DNA from: Agapetus fuscipes
Taxonomy: Eukaryota > Arthropoda > Insecta > Trichoptera > Glossosomatidae
Direction of reading: 5' to 3'
Assembly (NCBI GenBank): GCA_951799405.1
Contig: OX637338.1
Coordinates: forward strand, 8,680,001 to 8,744,000
DNA: 64,000 nucleotides
Positions 24,000 through 37,263 of the stretch are shown in pieces. Both the position numbers and the translations under genes were made by a program. Position 1 is the stretch's first letter. Each line of letters opens with the position of its first letter. Below the pieces are notes generated by a model, which worked only from the letters and a program-made list of their open reading frames with translations, had not been told where the DNA came from and did no database searches.

Positions 24000-26600
24000 G
24001 CCGTTTGCGCATTTACAAAGATAACGACATATCAAAACAATACAGTGTTGTGTAAAGCAATAATAAATAACGATCTGGAAAATGGGTAACACAAATGTAC
24101 AAAAAAAATAGTTGAAATAAGAGAGGTTGTATTTTTTAAGTTTATTATATGTTCTTGTTTTGAACGAAAAATTCTTCTAAGTATCATGAATACTGCTCGA
24201 AGTTTTCGAATGTGAATTTTTTGTAAATATAGTTAGTAGCAATATCGGTTACTAACTTGATCAAATTGATGTCATAGATCCTGATGGAAAATATAAGACC
24301 ACAAAATAAATATTCCACGAAGAGATTTTTTTACATAATACCTTTACGTCATATTTCAGCTAAGTAAGTTTCAGTACCTAATGAGCCTGGGAACTAGGGA
24401 ATATGAAATGATTTTATTTTCCCTCGAAAAAATATCTAATGTAATTTAAAGAAAAAGCTTTTTCCAAACCCACTACAGACTTACGAGTATATTTTCTTTT
24501 TAACAACCTTCGTACTTCTTTGAATTTCATTAGGTGGGTACATTTATTTAATCTATCAAAAATACAATGAAAATAAAATATCTGTATGTTTTGATTTATA
24601 ATGAACTTCTTCTAAATTATTTGTATTCGCTTTGACAACTACGAGATATGTTTGTTCTTTAGGAGGACGTCCAGTTATATTTACATCTTTCAGGATATCT
24701 TCTAGTTCAGGGGTGTCCAATATAATATTTTTTTGTCGACGGGGGGAAGGGGGGTAGACATGCAATTTCAAAACAAAATAAGATATCATTGTTTTCTTAC
24801 CAATTTTCTTTTCAATAAAAATTATCGCGTCTGATAGATAGATAGATGATTGAACTAAGTACCTAATGATGGATGAGTTTTAATGATTGAACTTATTGCG
24901 CAATATCTATTGATGTCGTCGCGGGTCAGATGAAAGGCTTACGTATGTTGGATAGGCCTGTTCTAGTTGGTCGTTGATCAATATTGGCATCTCATCAGCC
25001 ACGATTTGTAGGAGTTTCTTATGACTCATTTTCCATCGACCTTGAGCCCGTTGTCCTTCAATTATTCCGTGTATTCTCAGTAGGTGCGAATTTTTCTCAT
25101 TTCTCATTCTGTAGCTGAAATAATCAATTTTGGCTTTTTGACGTACATCAAGAGCTTTGCTCTGGTAAAAGAACCTCGGCATTTGTGACGTAAAAAGCTA
25201 CTGAAGTTGATTCAATGCTCAGCTTTGTTTTTTTCAGGATACTTGTATCCCAAATAATTTATTACATAGGATAGTAAGATAAGATAGGATGCGAAGCGAT
25301 ATTTGGAACAATATGAATAATAATGAGAATCATAAAGAACTGATAAACGGAATGTGATGAAACAGATTACGTTCACTTTTAATTATGAAACATGAAGTAT
25401 AGTGTGGCCTGATGTTTAATTACTACTTTATTTTTTGTGTTTAATGAGCAGACGTCCAACAAATATAAAACATGAATATTGTGTTGCCGGGCTGGCGTTT
25501 ATCTCGGCTAGACTTCAGTTTACTTATTGTGGCATGCGGTGCTACGAAAACTATATAGAAAATAATTATAGTACTCGTGTGTCATTAGAACTTTGGTAGT
25601 GCCATATTTTGCAAGTTACTAACGTTCAAGAAATAAAGTTAAATCACTACAGAAAGTTCACTTCAGAAAAAATATTTTGATGACGTTTATGATGAAATAC
25701 TTAAAAAAGCACTTATTTTTTAATATCGAGTAGGTACTTATAGGAGTACCTACAAGTTAACTCCTGACGATTGCTGAATAGCACTCGAAAACGCTAGGGC
25801 AGCGGTCGGGGAACCGAGTACATTACCCCAAACGGGGTAAAAATGATTTTTTTTGTTAATAATTTTATTTTGATTGTATTACTGATTTTTACATTGATTA
25901 TCTTATTTTTAAAATGGGGGGAAGGGGTAATATCGACTTACGCAAAAATATTTTGGAGTAATGGTTAAGAAAGTTCTCCAACCGCTGCGCTAGAGCATTA
26001 TAGATTTAAAATTGTAAAATTTATTTGTGAAATGCATTGATATATTAATTAAACTCTATGGTGAAATGAAAAAAATACATGTTAGGATTGTTAAAATTCT
26101 TTACGTTTCGTTGGAGTCTTACGAGTATGTAACGTGAGCAGAAGGTATAGTTCTTCAATGAACGGCAAATTCGCACGAAAATTTCATCCTTTTGTTATTT
26201 TGTACCTCAATTGGCTCCTGATGATTGCTTTATAACGGTAGAAAGCGCTTCGTACATCATCCAATACACAGACACATGAAAAATAAAGTATTGTTACCAA
26301 CCTAGAAATCAAAGTAGGTACCTACGCGTACCTGTACATGTACGATAGTGTGGGTAGAACAATCTGGGAGTAGTCCATAATGGTGGTAGTGCATAGAACG
26401 GCGTTCTGGTGTGAGCGAGAAATTGAAGAATGATCTGGAATATGCGAGAAAGATCTCTTTTGTACCTTTAAATAGAGACTGCAATGGTGCGGAGAGCGAT
26501 TAGTCGCTCCAAGCATTTTGCCCTGAAGACCAATAAGCATAGATTATCAATTGTTGTAAATTGTGAACCAAACCGTGTAAGATAAATTCTGTTAAAATAT
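24000..26600. other. Gene-free, AT-rich interval
   Basis: Nothing recognisable except the weak RT fragment at 24907-25182. If the 18.8 kb exon belongs to methyltransferase copy 1, this is part of its first intron. Confidence 0.5.
24907..25182 (-). pseudogene. Possible decayed reverse-transcriptase C-terminal fragment
   Basis: The 91-codon frame contains RMRNEKNSHLLRIHGIIEGQ followed by a GRWKMS-like run, reminiscent of the IxGKRxRGRxRK segment that follows the RT domain in many non-LTR elements. The rest is not recognisable. Weak call. Confidence 0.3.
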
Positions 26601-26663
26601 ATAATTGCAGTTTAATTAAAAAAGAACCCTGTAAAATCGTAGCAGTATTTTAACCACAAGATC

Positions 26664-29600
26664 ATGACATTGTTCCAGGAGAAGATGAAGTCCCAGCAGA
26701 AGGAGCAGATTGTGGTGCTGGACGGAGGGTTCTCCTCGCAGCTCAGCTGTCACCTGGGCGAGGTGGTGGACGGGGATCCCCTGTGGAGCGCCCGCTTCCT
26801 GGCCACGCACCCTGAAGAGGTCATCAACACGCATCTGGACTTCCTCAGAGGTAGGACTTGGACAACACTTCTAGTCCTTGCGTTAAGCCCATAGGTTGTT
26901 AATTTGAACCAATCAATGTGTGACCGATGCTCTCTCAACATCTTTCTTATGATGCTATTTTGTCGACGTTGTGGTCAAGAGGTCAAGACGTTAATTTCGA
27001 TAAGTTTGTTTGAAATAAGACAACGCTGGCTCGATCTCCATTATGCATCTTGACACTAGATACAAATGACCCTGGTTCAACAGAAGTCATTCGGTGATTT
27101 CTGATAAATTCAAATTAAAACAATGAATTAATAATTGATAATGTGTATATCTGCTTCTGACCAGACAAAAATAAATTTTTCTTCACAGATATATTTTAGC
27201 TCAAAATAACAAACTGGTGGTCGTAGACCCTACAGTACCCTTAGTACGAGTTGCAAAACTTGAGAAAAGTAAAGTTTACGGAAAATATTAAAGCGGATTT
27301 CTCCCAAAATCTGCCGTTTTTGTTTCTTAGACTTAATGGTCTTAGCAAAAGAGTTACAATGACGAAGAAAAACAAGTTCAAACAAACAAAAACGGCAGAT
27401 TTTGGGGGAAATCCGCTTTAATAATTGCTGTAAACTTTACATTACATGTTTGTTTAATTTTCATATTGGTCATGAATGACATGTGCGCATTTAATTTTTA
27501 CTTATTTTATTTGTAAATAGATGTAAACATATACTTCTCTAATGGATCATAAATTCTCGTTTTAAAAGAGTTAAACTTCATCAATTAAAATTTTAATTCT
27601 TCAAAAAATGTGACAGAATTAATCACTTATCTAACGGAGGTAGATCATTTTCTGTTACGAGAATCACAAGTCATAAAGTTCATATTACACCATCAATCTT
27701 CATATTACACTAAGATTGCATTTCCAACTAAACATAAATAATTTATGACGTCAGTCTTTTAGCACACTATACTTCTCATTATGTTGTAAGAATAGAAAGT
27801 TCAAAGAAATATTTGTCATAACTTTTATTATTCAGTCGTACTTATCATTGCGGATAGAAATATGAGCTATTCCGATGATTAAAAAATATGGTTGGTAGTC
27901 CCACTTTTCTATCAGAACAATTTTGTTTTGACATTACGATATCTTATTCAATTTAAGTATTTTGCTGTAAAATCAATTATAAAATCGTACATAAATATTT
28001 TGAATAGTGGCATTTTTATTGATGTATGAAAACAATTTATTTGTGTTTAATGTTTACAATAAGATCAACGTATCAAAACTGTATAAGAGAGCTATAATTA
28101 ATTACCCATCTACATTCTGCGCATAATTGCCTGGCAAATATTTTATGAAGTCTTTATGCGACACTGCACACAGTTCTTGTGCCATCTGATAATAAAAATT
28201 ATTGTCATAATCCATTCGCTTTATGATGATAATTATTTATTTTATGTCCTCAACACGAGGCGTGGTAATTTTTAAATTAATTTATTTTAGTCGTTAATTG
28301 ACCAGCGAAAGGGTAATTAAAAAATATAAATACACTTCTATCCAGTCATTCATTAAGTGGTCTACATCGATGTGACAATTTTTATAGGTTGATTGTGATG
28401 TTGGTTACAGAAACCCGATTTCTAACAATTTTAAAAAAAGTATTTTTTCAGGTTTATAAAAATATTCAGAAATAAAGACACCTTTCATACCACGTACCTA
28501 ATATATGAGTGTTCATTACAAACATATTGTCGGAAATTGTCAAGAAAAAAATGGCAAGGAGCCTCGATGAACAAAACGTTTGTGTAGTTGTCTAGTAAAA
28601 ATATTGGGAACTTGTGATCTAAGCAAATAATCAACGAGTGAAAAAACTGTCTACTCGAAAGAGATAAATTAAATCATATGTTTCTCAACCTTAGCTAAAA
28701 ATTACTATTAGATGAAGCAAGATGATTCAATGTTTTTTTTGTTCTTTAATACATTGGTTTTCTGCTAATGTTTGGTTTCAATCTTACTTAGCACCCACGC
28801 TCAGCATCAGCGAGCATATTTTGTTTTAGTCAAATAGAAAAAGACCCCCTTGACCTGATTAATCCGAGTGGTTTTGAAAATCACATTGTGCAATATTTTG
28901 TCATGGCGGCGCTATCCAATCTTCGAATAGACTTGTTGCTAACGCGCTTGGGATAATTTCGAAGAGAAAAACATGTGTTTTATTTCTCGGTTATATGACG
29001 TTTTAGACAGAATGCGTGCCATAGATTCTTCATAGTACAATCTTTCATCAATTTTAAATGTCAATTTAATGGTGTTTTTTTGCGAATTGAAATTGTACAA
29101 TATTTAAGGTTACATATCATTTTTTTATTTTCACATAGTGAAATTATATCGTCGGTGTTATGTCCGCGGGGATTAAGTCAGGTTATTTGGAACCGGATAA
29201 CGTTGGTTCGAATCCCGCTACAATAACTTCGACCCTGGTTCAACAGACGCCCGTGCCGTTGCATGCACACAGGCTTCTGCTTTCGCATGAAGACAACTGG
29301 CCAGGCTAAATAGGTTTGTGGATTGCATTCCTTTCCACAAATCTATTAAAAAAAAAAAAATTCAAGGGTTTCATGTTTGAAAGAAATGGTTTAATAAAAT
29401 GATATCCTTCACACAAACAATTTTCGTATTGTTTCATGATAAATCTAAATATATACTTCCTTATATGATGTGACTTAATTTCACGAAGTTCCTCTTTGTC
29501 TTTATTACCCTCAATTTATTGTATCTGAAATCAATTTTCTTTATATTATGAACGTTAATTACACTCTTTAAGTACACACATTATTATTCAGCACGTGCCA

Positions 29601-32600
29601 TCGGTAACATATTTTAGATCCACATTTACATCAAGGGGAATGTTACTCTGTGCCAGCAACATATCGATTGAAAAGTTTATGGTAACCTAACAATGTGCAC
29701 TTTTTACTTTGCTAGTTACAAAATGGCATAATGTGTTGCATTATTCATCGCATGTTGATGGAAATCTGCGCATCGGATTAAATGTTGCAATGTGATACAA
29801 AGTTCATATTGCATGACACCCCGGCTGCAATAATGTAAACAAATAAACTTGATGAGAGAAATTTTGACATACATATATATAACCTAACAATATATATATA
29901 TATACCTTATTATGTATCAAAATGTATGCGTCACACATCATTGCGAAATTTCTTACGATGTTATTCAAAGAGAGCATATCGATAGCTCATCCACCACCTA
30001 AAGTGATTTTTTCATATGGAAATAAACAATGATCCGTGGATTTAATGTTTATAAATAAAACTGTAGGAAACTTTTATCAAATACGTGAAATAACAACTTT
30101 TTTGAAGTGTGAAAATAAGGTTAAAATAAAATTATTACATTTTTTAATAAGAGTTCAGCTTAATTTTTTGATATTTCTAACTGTATTATTTTCCAAACAA
30201 ACAGGACCTAAAGATTCTAATGCTCGTTCTCAAATTATTTCCATCTTGCTTTCTACTTTAGTCCATTTATTTTTGACTCCATCTCTATTTTTTTTTCCAA
30301 CCCTCTTATCCAATAAATGATTAATTAACTGTCCAGTCTTCCCTTCCATACACGAGTATTTGCATCAATTTACATGCAGGTATGTTCTTGAAGTATTATT
30401 TATTAAAAATAATATTTCCCATGGTTTCAGCTGGAGCGGATCTCATTATGACCAACACCTACCAGGCGTCCATAGGAGGCTTCGTCCAGTACCTCGGAGT
30501 GACACCGCAAGATGGTCTCAACCTCATCTACAAGGCCGTGGAGTTGGCACAGAGAGCCAAGCAAGCCTTCCACGAGGAATATCCAGATGCAGGTAAAAAC
30601 AGACTATTCTTTAATGTATAATCTAAGTTGCAAAAGTATATTAACATTCAAAACTCATATCAAATGCATGCTACAAACAGACACATGTAAGTGTACTACT
30701 ATTATTTAAAGTACTATTCCTGGTCATAATTACATTTCATAACAAGGTTTTCTGTTAGTTTAGCACAAAGTTACTTGATACAATTAGGTTTTTGTATTTT
30801 AAGTTAAATTGAAAATGTTTCATATGTGATGAAGAAATGGATATTACGATCCATGCTTTGGGAAATATTTAATTTCTCAATGTGTGTGTATGGGAGTCGT
30901 ATCCAAAGTCGTCCATCAAGAGTCTTGTCTCTTCTACGCCGATGAAGCACAAATAGGAATACATAATGAGGAGATTGTGAAAAAATGGGATATACAAAGT
31001 GAGCGTAAAAGAAGAAAATGCATGAAAAAGGTGATGGATATGAAGAAATTGAAAGAGGTATGTCAGGATAGGAAAAAATGGAGGCAGCTCTGCAGAGGCT
31101 CTGGCCACCCCTAGCGGAATGGCGACAGAGTTACAGTTACAGTTACAGTAATAACTCCATATTTCATCGTTAAAAATATTTTTTCAATCGAGGGACTCCC
31201 GTAACTGGTTTCCTTTCAACCCTCCATTTCTTTTGAGAAGATGTTAATAAATTTAAAATCACAGCTATAATTTGCAACCTCTGTTAAAATGTTAATAAAA
31301 ATAACATGCCTTCTTTTTAAAGCAAGAATCGTTCGTATTTTATTTGATACATATTTTTTTGTTTTAATTTGGCCTTGCTTACGTTTAGCTATAAAAGCGC
31401 TACGCAACAAACCGTAGCACTGCCGTAGCCCGTAGAGCGTAAAACGAACCACCCCGCAACTAAGTGGAGCGATTTGCCGTACTGTGGTTGGATCGTAGAT
31501 ATATTTGTACACTTTCATACAACTTTCGGCACCTAATTTTACCAAAATAAATAAAAACTTATTTTGGAAATCAACATTTTCCAAAATCTTTTTATTTGGT
31601 TTCAATCATGTATACCTACTTAGCAGCTAGGCTTTGAACTTGAGTTTTCAGTCTTGTTTGTTTTTCTTTAACTCCATAATTGATTTCGATGTCCATATCT
31701 TGACAAATATTCTGGAGGTACTCTTACCTACTCTTAGAAAAAGTGCTAGATAGTAGGTATATCCCCTAAGAGGACTGACCTGTCGATTCGGTTGTTAAAT
31801 AATGGGTCTCGATCAAAGGGGACAGATATAAAATGGGTTTCAGTATATCTTCTAACAATACTTTTTATAAGATGATCAATGCTTTCATGATGCATTATGT
31901 TGTCAATCCATCTCTTTTGTTTTTCCAAGATACATCTGGACAAATGCTTTCCCCCTGACCCTTTTTGGCCCTCTGCGTAAAAAAAAATGTGGTCTCTTTA
32001 TTAGGTTCTACGAATGTTTACAATTAAAGGTGTGTTGGGTCGAATTTGAAGTATAAAATATTAATGAAATTATAAATTATAGTAACACTTTTTTAATTCA
32101 CGATAATATCAATGTAAATAAATCAAACTTTTTCGACTACCAAACCCTGAAAAAGCATAATTTTTGTACATTTTTCAGAGACGCAGCCCAAAGTTGTGGG
32201 GTCAGTGGGACCCTACGGGGCCCACCTGCACGATGGATCAGAGTACACGGGCAGCTACGCGGACACTACCTCAGTCCAGGTGAGGTAAGTAGGTTATTAC
32301 AGCTTTCAAACGCTTTGCAAATTTTGCGCACGTTAGAAGACTCCTTCCACCAAAAAATGCTCATGTTAAAATTGTTTTTTCTTGCTTGGAAAATTTCCAC
32401 GAGCATATGTTTTAATGTGAGAAAAATTCCTATTAATTAAGAGTGAGGAAGTTTCTGTCGGTGTACAGATGCTTCTGAAATAAATGGAATCCTGAGTATC
32501 AAAAAATATTTGTTTCTCCAAAAAAATCTTAACTATCTTTCAAGGGTTTTCATAAAAAAATTGATCCATAGCTAATAATCACTGTAAACTACGGATGAGC

Positions 32601-35600
32601 TATGGCTGTAATGTTTGAGAATAACACTGTTTGAGTCTATAATCTTAGTTGCGATGATATATTTTAAGATCACGAGCATCAAGTGTAATTTTTAGCTAAC
32701 ACATGTACCTGCATGCAGTACAATAAAAAAAGTCCTTCACAGCAGTGACATTTGCGATGGTGACCCAAGTTGTACAGTATGGATGGTCAGCATTAAACCA
32801 ACCGATAAGTCAAGGGACAATCAATCTCTTTATTTGGATCACTCGTTGTAATCATCCATACAAAAATATTTGCCCATCATGTTCAAGGAGTGGATAAAAA
32901 CGGTCGATAAGGAAGACGAATTCAATACAACTTACTACATTTTGAAATCTCCACCAGAGAGGTATTATGTATTGAAATAATATTTTTCGAACAATATTTA
33001 ATTGTTTTATTTTTTCAGACAATGCGTGATTGGCACAAGCCTCGGATCGAAGCCCTGGTGAGCGCTGGTGTGGACATCCTTGCCTTGGAGACAATACCTT
33101 GTCAGGAAGAAGCAGAGATGTTGGTAGAGCTCATCAAACAATACCCTAAAGTCAAGGCATGGCTGTCATTCAGCTGTAAAGTAAGTAGCCCCGAAATAAT
33201 ATTGAAAACCTAAAAATGTGTTCATTTACGACAAAAAGAGGTTAACAGTAAAGTATTCTTATTAGGTACAATTTTTAACTTGGTAAATAATGAATAAAAT
33301 TTTGGACGAAAATACACGTCTTCATAAAAATTTAGAATACGTTGCTATTTAAGCAAAAATTCGTGCGACGGACTAGGGTACGCATTACTTAGGTATCTAC
33401 ACAACTTAAAATTAATCTTATGTGTGGAAAATCTCATTTGTGCAACTGCAGTTTTCGCACTGTGGATATTCACAACTAAGTACTTGTGCAACAATTGCTT
33501 ACGTTTGTTAACGCCTCAGTTTTCTATTTCTACAGGAAAAAATCTCCAGTTTTCTTTGTGAAGCAAGATGCTTTATTTGATTTTTCTTTTTACCGTTTGC
33601 TCATTGCTCACTTTAACTTTTCCGTGCTGTACCATTTTATTTCAATAGTTCACCTACCACTTTCATGAGGACTGTAAAAACTTAAAACTCAAACAAAGAA
33701 AAATTAAACAACAATGAAAAAGCAAAAGGTTGATGAATTTGTAAATACGTTAATTTGCATAAATTACCTCTACAAGTACCTGTATGTAAGTTTTTGTTCT
33801 AATTTTATGATTTAAAAAAAACTGAAGTAGGTACTTACCCAAATTTTTGAGTTTTAATTTTCAAAGTGCCATTTTTTAATTCATTGAAAGGGCACTGCAG
33901 AACCATATCATCTTCCAAACATGCACTCTTCTAAATTCGACATAAAATTATTTTGTGTTTTTTATTAGGTACTTAATTTAACAATGATTATGTTTCAGGA
34001 CGATCAACACATATCCCACGGAGAGAAGTTCCAAAAAGTCGCTGTGAAATGTTGGAACAGGAATCCCGATCAGTTGGTGGCGGTGGGGGTCAATTGTATA
34101 AGCCCGAGTTCGGTGAAAAATCTCATCTCGGGCATCAATAAAGGACGTGGAACCAACAAAATCCCACTGATCGTCTATCCCAACAGCGGAGAGAAATACA
34201 ATCCACAAATTGGGTGAGCAAAAAAATACAAATTGCCACTTGTTTTATTTTGTGAATGGCTGGCAAGCGTTGCGAATTTTTAGGCCATTGGATCGCGTCA
34301 CAGTCGGAGATCCAAACCCTTCATCCACGTCACTGCTGCTGGCTTAGCTTCATGGAGGTCTCTCCAGGAGGGTCAATACTCGTCATTTTATTGCTTGGCT
34401 GTTTTATCTCCAATATAAGTAATTTTACATGAGCAATGTTTGTATGTCTACTGGACGGATGTGTCTTATGAATTCTGGAAGTTGATTTGGAAAATATTCA
34501 GAACAACTCTCACTTTATCGTGTTTTACGTTTTTATCTTAGTTCATATTGTGTAGAATATGATTCTTAAGACTATTTCATGTAAAGGTCACCTTTAAATC
34601 AAATGGTAGATAAGGCAAACAAGCACTGAGGGACGCATTGTATAAAAGTATGGACTAGCTTGTAGTGCAAACCTGATTATTTTCATAGTCCAGATTTAGG
34701 GAATTCTACAAATGAATTAGTTCTTTCTGATGACAATTATTAGCAGCTACCAGCTATGTAGGTATCTGATGCGATAAGATACAATGAATCAAATGAGAAA
34801 ATACTGTTATATTAATGACTGTGACAGCTTAATAATTACTTAGTTAATAAATATAAGAAGTGAAAATGGCAATTATTATCACTGATTTTAGAGTAAATCC
34901 GTGTACCTATAAAACATTACGTAAACGGTAAAACTCACCTTGAAAAATTTTGAGCTACATACTCGCGTGAAATTCGCTTACACTTCTTATTCTCGAGTTC
35001 TCACGACTACTATAATAATATCTATAATCTATAATCTAAGTTGCAAGGATATATTCATTCAAAGCTCTCAGATGTATGCCCACAAACAAACAGGTGTAGT
35101 TCGCGCTTACAAATGCTGATTGTGTACTTACAAATAAAATCCAAACCTCAAATGAACATAAGCCCTGCAACTCTTGCCGACATTCCCTGAAACAGGGGTG
35201 ACATTGGCAAAGTGAACCATTTTTTACAGTATGGGTGGTCAGCCTCATACCAACCTATAAGTCAAGGAAACTAATGAGAGTAAATGTATTGTTATGATTT
35301 TCACTTTGGTTCTTTTCAATTAAACTGCGATTTTTTAATTGAACAGGATTTATTTTGCACAATATACGGTTATACAGTACTTCTCTAGCTCTATCGACTT
35401 CGCCTCACAATATTTCAAACGTCTCTGGCTCTCCGCACCATTGCGTCTCGTATATATAGGTACGAAAGAGACGATTATTGCATGTTCTATATTATTCCAC
35501 ATACTTCTATAATGGATTTTTCGAAACACTTCCAGATTATTCGACACACCATCGTGCTTAGGCGCAATCCATAGTTTGTAACAGTATTTTGTGTATACAA

Positions 35601-35845
35601 GGGGCACTGAAAGAATAATTGACGAGATTGAATTTCTGTGCACTAAATTAAACAATTGACTTACTTCCAGATGGATTGATCGCGACAAATGTGAGCCAGT
35701 TGAGGAATTGGTCCCAGAATGGTTGGACCTTGGAGTGACGTATGTAGGAGGATGCTGTAGGACCTATGCTGCTGACGTCTCCAGAATACGCCACCAGGTC
35801 CTCAAATGGCAGAGCAAGAAGTACGCCGATTCATACCTCAACTGA
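26664..35845 (+). CDS. Homocysteine S-methyltransferase, copy 1 (six coding exons)
   Basis: Zinc-dependent methyltransferase of the S-methyl_trans (Pfam PF02574) family. Members move a methyl group from S-methylmethionine or AdoMet to homocysteine, giving methionine in the cytosol. Exons read from frame and GT-AG sites: 26664-26850, 30431-30592, 32179-32279, 33019-33180, 33999-34213, 35671-35845. They sum to 1002 nt, 333 aa, normal family length. Seen in the protein: N-terminal LDGGFSSQL (Asp20), the glycine-rich GSVGPYGAHL block, the LALETIP strand, and the three expected zinc ligands Cys237 (GVNC) and Cys304/Cys305 (GGCC). The start ATG is the first in frame, 53 nt after a plausible acceptor at 26609-26610, so the 5' UTR is probably spliced. 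Introns total about 8 kb and are filled with repeats. Its tandem paralog follows at 38823. Codon use is GC-richer than in the paralog. No frame break is seen, so it is probably functional. Methyl-donor preference cannot be read from sequence. Confidence 0.93.
27271..27440. mobile_element. Short foldback related to the 7.06-7.76 kb element
   Basis: The termini AGCGGATTTCTCCCAAAATC and its inverse are bordered by TTAA (27288-27291, 27418-27421). The core GCCGTTTTTGTTTCTTA, then CTTA/TTAATGGTCTTAGCAAAA, matches the arm of the larger foldback. Inverted similarity (AAAGTTTAC...) continues about 20 bp beyond TTAA on both sides, so the true ends may be outside it. It lies in intron 1 of methyltransferase copy 1. 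Confidence 0.6.
29155..29362 (+). repeat. tRNA-like SINE, family E, poly-A ended
   Basis: TGTCCGCGGGGATTAAGTCA, then B box TTGGTTCGAATCCCGC, then a body (AGACGCCCGTGCCGTTGCAT, AGGTTTGTGGATTGCATTCC) and an A-run at 29350-29361. In intron 1 of methyltransferase copy 1. A body fragment (ACCCTGGTTCAACAGA) also lies at 27070-27086. Confidence 0.6.
30619..30692 (-). repeat. Family A repeat, tail fragment
   Basis: TATAATCTAAGTTGCAAAAG and the AAACAGACACATGTAAGT segment, only 27 bp after the exon 2 donor of methyltransferase copy 1. Confidence 0.6.
30884..31155 (+). mobile_element. RTE 3' end fragment with (GTTACA)n tail
   Basis: The translated end (KRRKCMKKVMDMKKLKEVC, then WRQLCRGSGHP and stop) matches the C-terminus of the RTE remnant at 41255. 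It is followed by GGAATGGCGACAGA and four units of GTTACA to about 31150. It lies in intron 2 of methyltransferase copy 1, sense orientation. The upstream part is decayed. Confidence 0.75.
31746..31943 (-). pseudogene. Possible retroelement fragment
   Basis: The frame reads LEKQKRWIDNIMHHESIDHL, which resembles the RWIDNI-type segment near the end of non-LTR polyproteins. It is short, has no other support, and lies within intron 2 of methyltransferase copy 1. Confidence 0.2.
32636..32815 (-). repeat. Family A repeat, decayed
   Basis: Reverse orientation in intron 3 of methyltransferase copy 1, with CTATAATCTTAGTTGC at the tail and CCAACCGATAAGTCAAGG at the head. Confidence 0.6.
34400..34655 (+). 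mobile_element. D-family element, diverged
   Basis: Internal ACATGAGCAATGTTTGTATG, CTCACTTTATCGTGTTTTAC and TTGTGTAGAATATGATTC follow the D-family order; the ends are worn. It is in intron 5 of methyltransferase copy 1. Confidence 0.5.
35019..35269 (-). repeat. Family A repeat, full length
   Basis: Sister of 23464-23710 (identical 70-codon frame), in intron 5 of methyltransferase copy 1. Tail (TATAATC)n at 35019-35038. Confidence 0.9.
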
Positions 35846-35928
35846 AACATCGATCTCAACCTAATATATCCCTTATTATGTAATATACACCTTTGTAATT
35901 TTTAAATATAATTTAAAACGCATTTTAC

Positions 35929-36126
35929 TAACCTTGGTGTAGAGAATAATCAGTTTCTGAACGTTTCGCCTCTGTCGTATACGACGTCATCAAATGTCTC
36001 TCTTCTACGCCAAAGAGGTATGGACAAGGCATGCCTCTTTGATGTAAAAGAAACACGTCTTCGGATGAAGTTGGATACTACATTGGCGAAGCATTGAGAA
36101 ACTCGTTCTTCTCTACACCACGGTTT
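35929..36126. mobile_element. Inverted Penelope-like tail fragment near the methyltransferase copy 1 3' end
   Basis: The arm AACCTTGGTGTAGAGAA (35929-35946) recurs inverted at 36109-36126. The minus-strand motif at 35963-35995 (TTGATGAC ... GGCGAAACGTTC) is a decayed form of the CTGATGA/GAAAC core. It lies 85-280 nt after the stop of copy 1 and may form part of its 3' UTR. Confidence 0.35.
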
Positions 36127-36400
36127 ATAACATCCGTTTTTTATTCGATACAAAATGTTTAAAGACCGTTAGTCTAATTAAAAATCATTAACTTTTAATA
36201 AATGTCTATAAGTAGATACCTACACGCCGATGAACAAAATAAAATTCATCACAATGCTGACTGAAGAAAAATATAGGGATGAAAAATCTTTTTGTATTTG
36301 CAAGATAAAATATAATGATTTCAGATAAATCGAAGAATTCTTTGAAACTAAATGGCATATTATTTTTATATAAGCAAAATACATACTTAAATTGCACAAG

Positions 36401-36553
36401 TCGCACGCTTAATCATAAAGAGAAATAACTGAAAAAATAAGAATGTTGGGAAATCACGTTTGAAGTTCAGACAACCAGTACAACTTGTATGGAATGAAAA
36501 AGGCGACCGATGTTTTATCTTGGTCATATTCGTCCAAATTGAGCGGCTGTCGC
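36401..36553 (+). repeat. 150 bp module shared with 51066-51218
   Basis: GCTTAATCATAAAGAG..., GTTGGGAAATCACGTTTGAA and TATTCGTCCAAATTG... run in the same order with few changes in both places. In the second copy an RTE fragment precedes it. Confidence 0.7.
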
Positions 36554-36666
36554 ATTCTACCTATTCTTCTCGCATTGTTCTTGCGTTTTATTACAAAATC
36601 TCGATTTTCCCAATTTTTGAGCTATTGCTCTTTAAACGTGCAAAGTGTCAAAAATAACTATTTATG

Positions 36667-37263
36667 CCTAGGTTACACTATGCGAGCTAGCGTGCGAGCT
36701 AGCCTGGTCAGTTACTGCTGTGCAGCTACTCGCACCGTGTGACCGCATAATACGAGTTACTGTCATATGCGAATGGGTCAGTAGCTGTCATGCGAGCTAC
36801 TACAACATTTTTTGTTTTCCGTCGCCACTCGCCTCCCCCCACCACGCCACAAGTACCACGTACCACGTACAAGCTGTCTACAGTCGCTGCCTTAGTTCTT
36901 GTTTACCGTTTTCGCCATTGAGAAAAAATTACATGAGCAATGTTTGCAAGTGTACTGGACCAATGTGTCTTATTAAAACAATAAATTTATTTAAAAAATA
37001 TTTAAAAGAACTCTCACATTATCGAGTTTTACGGGTTTTCTTAGCTCAGATTGTGTAGAATTTGATTCATAAGACAACTGCATGAAAAAGTCATATTTGA
37101 CAAGATTGGTGTATACGGTAAACAAGAACTGGGGGAGCGTACTGTCATGGCAGCAGCTCGTATAATGTGACCGAGCGAGGCGAGTCGAGCTACAGCCATA
37201 CCAGTGCACAGGTGCAGTAGCTGTCTACTGTTATGGCAGCAGCTGGCATAGTGTAACCTCTCC
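36667..37263. mobile_element. Outer TIR element containing a nested D-family element
   Basis: Termini AGGTTACACTATGCGAGCT and the inverse of AGCTGGCATAGTGTAACCT lie at 36670-36689 and 37240-37258. The middle is interrupted by the D-family element at 36885-37138. Confidence 0.55.
36885..37138 (+). mobile_element. D-family TIR element, 254 bp (nested)
   Basis: It starts CGCTGCCTTAGTTCTTGTTT and ends with the imperfect inverse AAACAAGAACTGGGGGAGCG. The interior has the marker ACATGAGCAATGTTTGCAAG. It matches 52344-52598 almost throughout. Confidence 0.7.

Noticed and set aside
35350..35688. 112-codon minus-strand frame overlapping the last exon of methyltransferase copy 1
   Set aside because: No recognisable family, and it runs antisense across the splice acceptor of a real exon.
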